From Sympetrum striolatum (taxonomy: Eukaryota; Arthropoda; Insecta; Odonata; Libellulidae), in contig OX388350.1 of NCBI GenBank assembly GCA_947579665.1, forward strand, positions 87,687,152 to 87,751,151: DNA of 64,000 nucleotides. Reading direction: 5' to 3'. The stretch's first letter is position 1. Each line of letters begins with the position of its first letter. The position numbers and the translations under genes are program-made. The notes under the pieces were generated by a model. It ran no database searches and was not told the origin of the DNA. It was given only the letters and a program-made list of their open reading frames with translations. This document shows, piece by piece, positions 11,915 through 23,499 of the stretch.

Positions 11915-13037
11915 ACGAGTAAAATGTAGCTTGCATACTGCAAGCAGATCGACAACACTAATTTCATATCGGCATCATATTGGGACGGACATCAAGAGAA
12001 AAAAAATAAAGGATTGAAAATATTCTTAAAATTCGCTGAAACTTTATCGTCTGGCATCAAACCCGGTTCCTTCATGTAATACTTACTATGCAGCACAACA
12101 GAACAAATCCATTTCTAACTATGTGTGAAAATTCAAGCAGAAATATTGACTGCAACTGCCTCAAACGAAGTCCTACTTTTCCCTAATATTCCTTATGACA
12201 GAAATTTTAATGTGCTCTGGCATCGAACCCAGGAACAGCATTTCGTATCTAAATGTTTTTATTAAACTGAGACTTAATATACATCTTCTAGCAAAGCAAG
12301 AACTTCCTTCATTTCATCTCATCATTTCGATAAATACATCAAAATAAATAATGAAAACTAACTCAATTCATTTTAAAAGGGGAATATATTTACCATCTGG
12401 CTTCGAACCCGGGTCTTTCTGGTAATACTTTCTATGCAGCACTAAAGAAGATCACATCCTTTAACCATGTGTGAAAATTTAAGCAGAAATAATAGGTGCA
12501 ACTGCCTCAAATGACGTCCTACTTTTCCCTTATATTCCTTATGAGAGAAACTTTTATGTGCTCTGGCATCGAACCCAGGAACAGTAAGGTCTTATCTACA
12601 TTTTTTTCAAAAACCTATGCTTAATATAGATCTTCCATATATGCGAGAACTTCCTATCATTTTGATAAGTGCATGAATAAAAAAAATGAAAATCTACCTC
12701 AATGTATTTCAAAAGGCCGATTTTTGCATCGTCCTAGCATCGAACCCAGGATATCTTCTGTGAAAGTCATTTACGTTTTCAATAGATCATGACCATATAT
12801 ATAGGCTCCTTGAGTTTCGATTTTCTACCTATCCGGAAAGTATTTTTTTAAAATTCCCGAAAATCAAAGCAATGCATTTAAACGGGAAAAATCGGGACTT
12901 TGGGGCCCTCTGGAATCGAACCTATGATACTGAGGTTCAAAAATACATTTTTTCTGGTGGTTACACGTTATGGCCAATACGCCGTAAAAATTTCAAGTCA
13001 ATCACGCTTGTGGTTTAGGCTGTGAATTAGTATCCTA
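11915..13037 (-). mobile_element. Array copy 12 (mosaic A/B), long
   Basis: Minus-strand copy of about 1123 bp. Cores 2-5 are group B, with the B landmarks TGTGCTCTGGCATCGAACCC and CTTATGAGAGAAA. The 5' segment and core 1 are group A. Core 6 is decayed to CATCAAACCC. Confidence 0.83.
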
Positions 13038-13062
13038 TCTATCTATCTATCTATATAGGTAT
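13038..13062. repeat. (ATCT)n microsatellite spacer
   Basis: Short tetranucleotide tract between copies 12 and 13 with no module. Confidence 0.75.
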
Positions 13063-14136
13063 ACGAGTAAAATGTAGCTTGCACACTGCAAGCAGATCTA
13101 CAACACAAATTTCATATCGGCATCATTTCGGGACGGTCCTAAAAAGAAAAAAAAATTGAAAATAATCTTAAAATTCGCTGCAATTTAATCGTCTGGCATC
13201 TAACCTAGGCATTCCTGGTGAACCTAATATGCAGCAAAACCGAAAATCACCATCTCTTACTATGTGTGAAAATTCAAGCAGAAATATTGGCTCGAACTGC
13301 CTCAAATGACGTCCTACTTTTCACAGATGTAAATGGCTCTTTGGATTCGAAGCAAGGACGATCCTAGAAATCTAAAAGATGTTTCTGAAAGTTATTAATG
13401 ATCTCTATCTATATGCCGAATTTCAAGTTTCTATATTATTGGGAAAGGTTTCAAATTAATTCCTAAAAATCGGATCAACTTTTGATTGCAGAGACACCTG
13501 GTGTCGATCCCAGGACATATTGTAAGCAGTGAATAAACAGTTTGATTTGTAAAGACTTGCACTTGTATCATGCAAAGCTTGAAGTCGATAGCATGCCGGG
13601 AAGTACCTAAATTTTGTTTCCGTTATCTCCGTAAGAAATGCATTGAGAAGTGCAAATGGCCCCCTGGGATCGAACCAAGGACCATCAGCGAAAATAAAAA
13701 TTTTGATTATGAAATATATTCATGATATCTATCCACGTGCCGAGTTTCACGTATCCATGTTATCGGGAAAGGATTAAAAAAATCTTCAAAATCGCCGCCA
13801 TGCATTTTAAACGGCCGATTTTTGCCCCGACCTAGCATCGAACCATGGACTATATTCGAAGATGTCTTTTCGATTTTCGTTGGATATGCATGGCTTCTAG
13901 CAATCCCTCGAATTTCAACTATCTCCTTTTCCGGAAAGTGCCTCAAAAAAATTTTCGAAAATCCCCGCCATGTAATCTTATGGGGAAAATCGCGACTTTG
14001 GGGCCTTCTGGAATCGAACCCATGACACCGAGGATCAAGGTCGGTTTTTTCCTGGAGGTTACACGTCATGGCCATAACGTCGTAAAAATTTCAAGTCGGT
14101 GGCACTTGTGGAACATGGTTAGAATTTTGATCCCCT
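13063..14136 (-). mobile_element. Array copy 13 (group D)
   Basis: Minus-strand D copy of about 1074 bp, with a GGGGATCAAAA start at its right end. The hairpin loop differs from the usual one (cac instead of tac on this strand) but the 7-bp stem is intact, as expected if the stem rather than the loop is constrained. Core 4 is GGATCGACACC. Confidence 0.86.
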
Positions 14137-14290
14137 ATGAATGAATGAATGAATGAATGAGTGAGTGTGTATATAGGTATATCCGGAGAAGCGTCTATAT
14201 ATAATAGATACATGAATGAATCCGGAGAAGCATCTATATATATATATCTATTATATATAGATGCTTCTCCGGATTCATTCATATATTCAT
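14137..14290. repeat. Spacer: (TGAA)n and several TCCGGA modules
   Basis: A TGAATGAA tandem is followed by a variant module (TATCCGGAGAAGCG), a standard module, then a TA tract and an inverted module. The last two form a palindrome. This is one of the longest spacers in the window. Confidence 0.75.
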
Positions 14291-15370
14291 ACGAGTAAAA
14301 TTGTTGCTTGCATACTGCAAGCAGATTGACAATACTATTTTCATGTCGGCATCATATCGGGACGGCCATCAAAAGAAAAAATGGATTAAAATTTTTCTTA
14401 AAATTCACTGAAATTCCATCGTCTGGCATCGAACCCGGGTCTTTACTGTTGAACTTACTATGCAGCACAATAGAACATCGCTATCTCTAACTATGTGTGA
14501 AAATTCAAGCTGAAATATGGGCTACAACTGCCTCAAAAGACGTTCTCATTTTCACGAATTTATATGGCTCTCTGGATTCGAACCAAGGACGATCTAGGAA
14601 ATCTAAAAAATGTTTCTGAAAGTTATTTATGATTTCTATCTACATGCCGAATTTCAAGTTTCTATATTGTTGGGAAAGGGTTCAAAATAATTATTGAAAA
14701 TCGGACCAGTTACTGATTTTAGAGACGCCTGGTGTCGAACCCAGGACACATTGACAGCTGGGAATGCACAGTTTTATTTGTATACACTTAATCTTTCTAA
14801 GTGCAAAGTTTGAAGTCTTTATCGTGCCGGGAAGTACCTATAATTTATTTCCGTTATCTCCGTAAGAAATGCATTGAGGAATTTAAACGGCCCTCTGGGA
14901 TCGAACCAAGGACAATCAGCGAATATGTAAAATTTGATCCTGAAATTTATTATTGATCTCCAACTCCATGCCGAATTTCAAGTTTCCATGCCATCGGGAA
15001 AGGGTCCAAAAAAAATTTTAAAAATCGCCACAATGCAATTTAAACGGCCGATTTTTGCCCCGACCTAGCATCGAACCCAGGATATTTTCCGTAAAACTCA
15101 ATTATGTTTTCGATAGATCATGACCATAAATATAGGCTCCTTGAGTTTTGATTCGCTACCTATCCGGAAAGTATTTTTTTTTATTTCCCGAAAATCAAAG
15201 CAATGCATTTAAACGGGAAAAATCGGGACTATGGGGCCCTCTGGAATCGAACCCATGACACTGAGGATCAAAATCACAATTTTTCTGGAGTTTACACGTT
15301 ATGGCCAATATGTCGTAAAAATTTCAAGCCATTCACGCTAGTGGTTTAGCCTGTGACTTTGTATCCTCTC
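14291..15370 (-). mobile_element. Array copy 14 (group A)
   Basis: Full-length A copy on the minus strand (about 1080 bp) with six cores. The terminus has one extra T (AAAATTGTTGCTTGC). The 5' end GGATAC adjoins a TA tract. Confidence 0.87.
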
Positions 15371-15406
15371 TATATATATATATATATGAATATATATATA
15401 TCTATT
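15371..15406. repeat. (TA)n spacer
   Basis: TA dinucleotide tract broken by one GAA, between copies 14 and 15. Confidence 0.75.
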
Positions 15407-16486
15407 ACGAGTAAAATGTAGCTTGCATACTGCAAGCAGATCGGCAATACTAATTTCATATCGGCATCATTTTGGGAGGGTCCTCAAAAGAAAAAAAAGG
15501 ATTGAAATTTTTCTTAAAATTCGCTGAAATTTCATCGTCTGGCATCGAACCCGGATCTTACTGGTGAACTTACTATGTAGCACAATAGAAGATCACCATC
15601 TCTAACTATGTGTGAAAATTCAAGCAGAAATATTGGCTACAACTGCCTCAAAAGCCGCTCTAATGTTCACGAATTTAAATGGCTCTCGGGACTCGAACCA
15701 AGGACGATCTTGGAAATTTAAAAAATGTTTCTGAAAGGTATTAATCATCTCAATCTATATGTCAAATTTCAAGTTTCTATATTATTGTGAAAGGTTTCAA
15801 AATAATTCCTAAAAATCGGATCAACTTCTGATTGCAGAGACACCTGGTGTCGAACCCAGGACACATTGATAGCTTTGAATGCATAGTTTGATTTGTTAAG
15901 ACTGGTTCTTCTATCACGCTAAGTTTTAAGTCGATAGCATGCCGGGAAGTACCTAAAATTTGTTTCCGTTATCTCCATAAGAAATGCATTGAGAAATGTA
16001 AATGGTGCCCTGGGATCGAACCAAGGACCATCAGCGAATATGTAAAATTTGATTATGAAATATATTTATAATCTCCAACTCCATGCCGAATTTCAAGTTC
16101 CCATGCCATCGGGAAGGGGTCCAAAAAAAATATTAAAAATCGCCACAATACATTTTAAACGGCCGATTTTTGCCTCGACCTAGCATCGAACCCAGGATAT
16201 TTTCCGTAAAACTCATTTATGTTTTCGATAGATCATGACCATATATATCGGCTCCTTGAGTTCAAAGTCGCTACGTATCCGGCAAGTATTTTTTAAAAAT
16301 TCCCGAAAATCAAAGCAATGCATTTAAACGGGAAAAATCGAGACTTTGGGGCCCTCTGGAATCGAACCCATGACACTGAGGTGCAAAATCGCAATTTTTC
16401 TGGCGGTTACACTCTATGGCCAATATGTCGTAAAAATTTCAAGTCAATGACGCATGTGGTTTGGCCTGTGAGTTTGTATCCTCTCT
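15407..16486 (-). mobile_element. Array copy 15 (group A)
   Basis: Full-length A copy on the minus strand (about 1080 bp). Core 5 is the GAGTCCCGAG variant. It is closely similar to copy 16, suggesting a tandem duplication. Confidence 0.87.
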
Positions 16487-16502
16487 ATATATATATATAT
16501 AT

Positions 16503-17578
16503 ACGAGTAAAATGTAGCTTGCATACTGCAAGCAGATCGGCAATACTAATTTCATATCGGCATCATATCGGGAATGTCCTCAAAAGAAAAAAAAAGGATT
16601 GAAATTTTTCTTAAAATTCGCTGAAATTTCATCGTCTGGCATCGAACCCGGATCTTACTGGTGAACTTACTATGTAGCACAATAGAAGATCACCATCTCT
16701 AACTATGTGTGAAAATTCAAGCAGAAATATTGGCTACAACTGCCTCAAAAGACGCTCTAATGTTCACGAATGTAAATGGCTCTCGGGACTCGAACCAAGG
16801 ACGGTCTTGGAAATTTAAAACATGTTTCTGAAATTTATTAACGATCTCAATCCATATGCCAAATTTCAAGTTTCTATATTATTGGGAACGGTTTCAAAAT
16901 AATTCCTAAAAATCGGATCAACTTCTGATTGCAGAGACACCTGGTGTCGAACCCAGGACACATTGATAACTATGAATGCATAGTTTGATTTGTTAAGACT
17001 GGTTCTTCTACCACGCTAAGTTTGAAGTCGATAGCATGCCGGGAAGTACCTAAAATTTGTTTCCGTTATCTCCATAAGAAATGCATTGAGAAATGTAAAT
17101 GGCGCCCTGGGATCGAACCAAGGACCATCAGCGAATATGTTAAATTTGATTATGAAATATATTTATAATCTCCAACTCCGTGCCGAATTTCAAGTTTCCA
17201 TGCCATCGGGAAGGAGTCCAAAAAAAAATCTTAAATATCGCCACAATACATTTTAAACGGCCGATTTTTGCCTCGACCTAGCATCGAACCCAGGATATTT
17301 TTCGTAAAACTCATTTATGTTTTCCATAGATCATGACCATATATAAAGGCTCCTAGATTTTCGATTCTAAACCTATCCCGGAAGTATTTTTTAAAAATTC
17401 CTGAAAATCAAAGCAATGCATTTAAACGGGAAAAATCGGGACTTTGGAGCCCCCTGGCATCGAACCCATGACACTGAGGATCAAAATCAGAATTTTTCTG
17501 GTGGTTACACGTTATGGCCAATACGCCGTAAAAATTTCAGCTCAATCACTCTTGTGGTTTAGGCTGTGAGTTTGTATC

Positions 17579-17586
<8 letters not shown>
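16503..17586 (-). mobile_element. Array copy 16 (group A)
   Basis: Full-length A copy on the minus strand (about 1084 bp), separated from copy 15 by a pure TA tract. The 5' core 1 block has the GGGGGCTCC variant also seen in copies 5, 35, 37 and 43. Confidence 0.87.
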
Positions 17587-17608
<22 letters not shown>

Positions 17609-17609
<1 letters not shown>

Positions 17610-18687
17610 CGAGTAAAATGTTGCTTGCATACTGCAAGCAGATCGACAACACTAATTTCATATTGGCATTATATCGGGACGGTCCTCAAAAGAAAAAAAA
17701 AAAGATTTAATTTTTTCTGAAAATTCGCTGAAATTTATCGTCTGGCATCAAACCCGGGTCTTACTGGTAAACCTACTATGAAACAAAATAGAAGATCACC
17801 ATCTCTAACTATGTGTGAAAATTCAAGCTGAAATAATGGTTACAACTGCCTCAAAAGACGTTCTAATTTTTACGAATGTGAATGGCTCTCGGCACTCGAA
17901 CCAAGGACGATCTTGGAAATCTAAAAAATGTTTTTGAAAGATATTTATGATCTCTATCTATAAGCCGAATTTCAAGTATCTATATTATAGGATAAGGTTT
18001 CAAAATAATTCCTAAAAATTGGATCAACTTCTGATTGCAGAGACACCTGGTGTCGAACCCAGGAAATATTGTAAGCTTAGAATGCACAGTTTGACTTTTA
18101 AAGACATGTTCTTCTATCATGCAAAGTTTGAAGTCGATAGCCTGCCGGGAGGTACCTAAATTTTGTTTCCGTTATCTCCGTAAGAAATGCATTGAGAAGT
18201 GCAAATGGCCCTCTGGGATCGAACCAAGGACCATCAGCGGACATGTAAAATTTAATTATGAAATATATTCAACATATATATCCACGTGCCGAGTTTCAAG
18301 TATCCAAGTTATCGGGAAAGGATCCAAAAAAAATCTTCAAATTCGCCGCAATGCATTTTAAACGGCCGATTTTTGCCCCGACCTAGCATCGAACTATGGT
18401 CCATATTCGGCGATGTCTTTTTGATTTTCGTTGGATATGCACGGCTTCTAGAGATACCTCGAATTTCAACTCTCTCCTTTTCCGGGAAGTGCCTCAAAAA
18501 AATTTTCAAAAATCCCCGCCATGTATTCTTATGAGGAAAATTGCGACTTTGGGGCCCTCTGGAATCGAACCCATGACACTGAGGTTCAAAATCGCAATTT
18601 TTCTGGTGGTTATACGTTATGGCCAATACGTCGTAAAAATTTCAAGTCAATGACGCTTGTGGTTTAGGCTGTGAATTAGTATCCTAT
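17609..18687 (-). mobile_element. Array copy 17 (mosaic A/D), left palindrome arm
   Basis: Minus-strand copy of about 1079 bp with a D-type interval between cores 1 and 2 and A-type sequence elsewhere. It mirrors copy 20. Its GGATAC end adjoins a (TATC)n tract. Confidence 0.87.
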
Positions 18688-18710
18688 CTATCTATCTATC
18701 TATCTATTAT
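18688..18710. repeat. (TATC)n microsatellite
   Basis: Tetranucleotide tract between copies 17 and 18. It is mirrored at 21112-21134. Confidence 0.8.
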
Positions 18711-19817
18711 ACGAGTAAAATGTAGCTTGCATACTGCAAGCAGATCGAGAACACTAATTTCATATCGGCATCATATCGGGACGGACATCAAAAGAAAAAA
18801 AAAAGGATTCAAAATATTCGTAGAATTCGCTGCAATTTTATCGCCTGGCAGCGAACCCTGATCTTCCTGGTGTACTTACTATGCAGCAAAACAGAAGATA
18901 ACCATATCAAACTATGTGTGAAAATTCAAGCAAAACTATTAGGTGCAACTACCTCAAACGACGTCCTAATTTTCACATACACTCCTTATGTGAGAAATTA
19001 TAATGTGCTCTGGCATCGAACCCAGGAACAGCATGGTCTTATCTATTTTTTTTCTTAAACAAAGTGTTAATATACATCTTCCATCTAAGCAAGAGCTTCC
19101 TTACATATTGATAAATGCATAAAAAAATTATGAAAAGATACCCCATAGTATTATATGTGGGGGATATTTTTACCGCCCGGCATCGAACCCGGGTCTTTCA
19201 GGCAATACTTTCTATGCAGCACAACAGAAAAACACCATCTCTAACCGTGTATGCAAATTCAAGCAGAAATATTGGTTACAATTGCCTCAAAAGACATCCT
19301 ACTTTTCCTTTATATTCCTTATGAGAGAAACGTTATTGTGCTCTGGCTTCGAACCCAGGAATAGTACGGTCTTATGAAAATTTTTTTCTAAAACTTATTC
19401 GTACCATACATCTTCCAGCCAAGCACGAACATCCTATCATTTCGATAAGTGCATCTAAAAAAATAATGAAAAACGGCTCCCATGTATTTTAAAGGGCAGA
19501 TCTTTGCATCGTCCTAGCATCGAACCCAGGATAATTTTTGTGAAAGTCATTGACGTTTTCGAAAGTCCAAGACCATAAATATAGGCACCTTGAGTTTTAC
19601 TTCTCTACCTATCCGGAAAGTATTTTTTAAAAATTCCCGAAAATCACGGCAATGCATTCAAACGGGAAAAATCGGGACTATGGGGCCCTCTGGAATCGAA
19701 CCTATGACACTGAGGATCAAAGTCGCTTTTTTCCTGGGGGTTTCACGTTATGGCCAATATGTCATAAAAATTTCAAGTCAATGGCGCTTGTGGTTTAGCC
19801 TGTGAATTTGTATCCTA
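18711..19817 (-). mobile_element. Array copy 18 (group B), left palindrome arm
   Basis: Minus-strand B copy of about 1107 bp. It has six cores, but their flanks differ from group A (for example CCCGGCATCGAACCCGGGTC and CTCTGGCTTCGAACCC). Core 6 is decayed to CAGCGAACCC. It mirrors copy 19. Confidence 0.86.
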
Positions 19818-20004
19818 TCTATATAGCTATATATATGAATGAATCCGGAGAAGCATCTATATATAATAGATATGGATACATGAATGAATCCGGAGAAGCA
19901 TCTATATATAATAGATATGGATACATGAATGAATCCGGAGAAGCATCTATATCTATTATATATAGATGCTTCTCCGGATTCATTCATATATATAGCTATA
20001 TAGA
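19818..20004. repeat. Palindrome centre with 45-bp module tandem
   Basis: Three TCCGGA modules lie in direct tandem with CCGG at 19845, 19890 and 19935, a period of 45 bp. A fourth inverted module follows. The monomer contains GGATAC, GAATGAATCCGG and a short TA palindrome (ATCTAT/ATAGAT). This shows the module is a genuine tandem unit and not merely random AT-rich spacer. Confidence 0.8.
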
Positions 20005-21111
20005 TAGGATACAAATTCACAGGCTAAACCACAAGCGCCATTGACTTGAAATTTTTATGACATATTGGCCATAACGTGAAACCCCCAGGAAAAAAGCGAC
20101 TTTGATCCTCAGTGTCATAGGTTCGATTCCAGAGGGCCCCATAGTCCCGATTTTTCCCGTTTGAATGCATTGCCGTGATTTTCGGGAATTTTTAAAAAAT
20201 ACTTTCCGGATAGGTAGAGAAGTAAAACTCAAGGTGCCTATATTTATGGTCTTGGACTTTCGAAAACGTCAATGACTTTCACAAAAATTATCCTGGGTTC
20301 GATGCTAGGACGATGCAAAGATCTGCCCTTTAAAATACATGGGAGCCGTTTTTCATTATTTTTTTAGATGCACTTATCGAAATGATAGGATGTTCGTGCT
20401 TGGCTGGAAGATGTATGGTACGAATAAGTTTTAGAAAAAAATTTTCATAAGACCGTACTATTCCTGGGTTCGAAGCCAGAGCACAATAACGTTTCTCTCA
20501 TAAGGAATATAAAGGAAAAGTAGGATGTCTTTTGAGGCAATTGTAACCAATATTTCTGCTTGAATTTGCATACACGGTTAGAGATGGTGTTTTTCTGTTG
20601 TGCTGCATAGAAAGTATTGCCTGAAAGACCCGGGTTCGATGCCGGGCGGTAAAAATATCCCCCACATATAATACTATGGGGTATCTTTTCATAATTTTTT
20701 TATGCATTTATCAATATGTAAGGAAGCTCTTGCTTAGATGGAAGATGTATATTAACACTTTGTTTAAGAAAAAAAATAGATAAGACCATGCTGTTCCTGG
20801 GTTCGATGCCAGAGCACATTATAATTTCTCACATAAGGAGTGTATGTGAAAATTAGGACGTCGTTTGAGGTAGTTGCACCTAATAGTTTTGCTTGAATTT
20901 TCACACATAGTTTGATATGGTTATCTTCTGTTTTGCTGCATAGTAAGTACACCAGGAAGATCAGGGTTCGCTGCCAGGCGATAAAATTGCAGCGAATTCT
21001 ACGAATATTTTGAATCCTTTTTTTTTTCTTTTGATGTCCGTCCCGATATGATGCCGATATGAAATTAGTGTTCTCGATCTGCTTGCAGTATGCAAGCTAC
21101 ATTTTACTCGT
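20005..21111 (+). mobile_element. Array copy 19 (group B), right palindrome arm
   Basis: Plus-strand B copy that mirrors copy 18, with the same decayed core 6 (TTCGCTGCC). Confidence 0.86.
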
Positions 21112-21134
21112 ATAATAGATAGATAGATAGATAG

Positions 21135-22213
21135 ATAGGATACTAATTCACAGCCTAAACCACAAGCGTCATTGACTTGAAATTTTTACGACGTATTGGC
21201 CATAACGTATAACCACCAGAAAAATTGCGATTTTGAACCTCAGTGTCATGGGTTCGATTCCAGAGGGCCCCAAAGTCGCAATTTTCCTCATAAGAATACA
21301 TGGCGGGGATTTTTGAAAATTTTTTTGAGGCACTTCCCGGAAAAGGAGAGAGTTGAAATTCGAGGTATCTCTAGAAGCCGTGCATATCCAACGAAAATCA
21401 AAAAGACATCGCCGAATATGGACCATAGTTCGATGCTAGGTCGGGGCAAAAATCGGCCGTTTAAAATGCATTGCGGCGAATTTGAAGATTTTTTTTGGAT
21501 CCTTTCCCGATAACTTGGATACTTGAAACTCGGCACGTGGATATATATGTTGAATATATTTCATAATTAAATTTTACATGTCCGCTGATGGTCCTTGGTT
21601 CGATCCCAGAGGGCCATTTGCACTTCTCAATGCATTTCTTACGGAGATAACGGAAACAAAATTTAGGTACCTCCCGGCAGGCTATCGACTTCAAACTTTG
21701 CATGATAGAAGAACATGTCTTTAAAAGTCAAACTGTGCATTCTAAGCTTACAATATTTCCTGGGTTCGACACCAGGTGTCTCTGCAATCAGAAGTTGATC
21801 CAATTTTTAGGAATTATTTTGAAACCTTATCCTATAATATAGATACTTGAAATTCGGCTTATAGATAGAGATCATAAATATCTTTCAAAAACATTTTTTA
21901 GATTTCCAAGATCGTCCTTGGTTCGAGTGCCGAGAGCCATTCACATTCGTAAAAATTAGAACGTCTTTTGAGGCAGTTGTAACCATTATTTCAGCTTGAA
22001 TTTTCACACATAGTTAGAGATGGTGATCTTCTATTTTGTTTCATAGTAGGTTTACCAGTAAGACCCGGGTTTGATGCCAGACGATAAATTTCAGCGAATT
22101 TTCAGAAAAAATTAAATCTTTTTTTTTTTCTTTTGAGGACCGTCCCGATATAATGCCAATATGAAATTAGTGTTGTCGATCTGCTTGCAGTATGCAAGCA
22201 ACATTTTACTCGT
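21135..22213 (+). mobile_element. Array copy 20 (mosaic A/D), right palindrome arm
   Basis: Plus-strand copy that mirrors copy 17. Its first ~700 bp is almost identical to copy 54, about 40 kb away. Core 5 is GGTTCGAGTGCC. Confidence 0.87.
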
Positions 22214-22266
22214 AATAGATATATAGATGCTTCTCCGGATTCATTCATATATCATATATATATATA
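22214..22266. repeat. Spacer: TCCGGA module and (TA)n
   Basis: One module plus a TA tract leading into copy 21. This lies just outside the palindrome. Confidence 0.72.
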
Positions 22267-23345
22267 GAGAGGATACAAATTCACAGCCTAAACCACAAGC
22301 GTCATTGACTTGAAATTTTTACGACGTATTGGCCATAACGTGTAACCACCAGAAAAATTGCGATTTTGCACCTCAGTGTCATGGGTTCGATTCCAGAGGG
22401 CCCCGAAGTCTCGATTTTTCCCGTTTAAATGCATTGCTTTGATTTTCGGGAATTAAAAAAAAATACTTCCCGGATAGGTAGGGACTTAAAACTCAAGGAG
22501 CTGATATATATGATCATGATCTATCGAAAACATAAATGAGTTTTACTAAAAGTATCGTGGGTTCGATGCTAGGTCGAGGCAAAAATTGGCCGTTTAAAAT
22601 GCATTGTGGCGATTTTTAAGATTTTTTTTGGACCCTTTCCCGATAGCATGGAAACTTGAAACTCGGCACGTAAATACATAAAATGAATATATTTCATAAT
22701 CAAATTTTAGATGTCCGATGATGTTCCTTGGTTCGATCCCAGAGGGCAATTTGCACTTCTCAATGCATTTCTGACGGAGATAACGGTAACAAAATTAAGG
22801 TACTTCCCGGCATGCTATCGACTTCAAACTTTGCATGATAAAAAAGCCAGCCCTTACAAATCAAACTTTGCATTCTCAGATTACAATATTTCCTGGGTTC
22901 GACACCAGGTGTCTCTGCAATCAGAAATTGATCCGATATTTAGGAATTATTTTGAAACCATTCCCAATAATATAGAAACTTGAAATTCGGTATATATATA
23001 AGTATCATTTATAGGTTTCAGAAACAAATTTTAGATTTCCAAGATCGTCCTTGGTTCGAATCCAGAGAGCCATTTACATTCGTGAAAATTAGAACGTCTT
23101 TTGAGGCAGTTGTAGCCAATATTTCTGATTGAATTTTCACACATAGTTAGAGATGGTTATCTTTTGTTGCGCTGCATAGGAATTTCACCAGGAAGACCCG
23201 GGTTCGATGCCAGACGATGAAATTTCAGCGAATTTTAAGAAAATTTACAACCCTTTTATTTTCTTTTGAGGACCCTCCCAAAATGATGCCGATATGAAAT
23301 TAATATGCGGATCTGCTTGCAGTATGCAAGCTACATTTTACTCGT
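22267..23345 (+). mobile_element. Array copy 21 (group A)
   Basis: Full-length A copy of about 1079 bp with six cores. The sequence just before the hairpin is altered (TTAATATGCGGATCTGC), but the hairpin and terminus are intact. Confidence 0.87.
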
Positions 23346-23499
23346 ATAATAGATAGACGCTTCTCCGGATATCTATTATATATAGACGTTTCTCCGGATA
23401 TACCTATATATATATACTATATATAATAGATATATATATATCTATTATATATAGATGCTTCTCCGGATTCATTCATATATATACCTATATAGATAGATA
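23346..23499. repeat. Long spacer with multiple TCCGGA modules
   Basis: A truncated variant module, a complete variant module (ending in GGATATACCTATA), a TA palindrome, one standard module and a short GATA tract. The order suggests several rounds of insertion or unequal exchange. Confidence 0.75.

Larger units (their letters stand above)
17608..22214. repeat. 4.6-kb near-perfect palindrome
   Basis: Two arms of about 2265 bp (17608-19872 and 19950-22214) are inverted repeats of each other and look identical at every stretch I compared. Paired positions sum to 39822. The central spacer (19873-19949) is about 77 bp of TCCGGA modules. Pairing stops one base beyond the ACTCGT termini of the outer copies. 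Each arm holds one mosaic A/D copy and one B copy. It may be a recent inverted duplication, or an assembly or library artefact. Confidence 0.85.
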
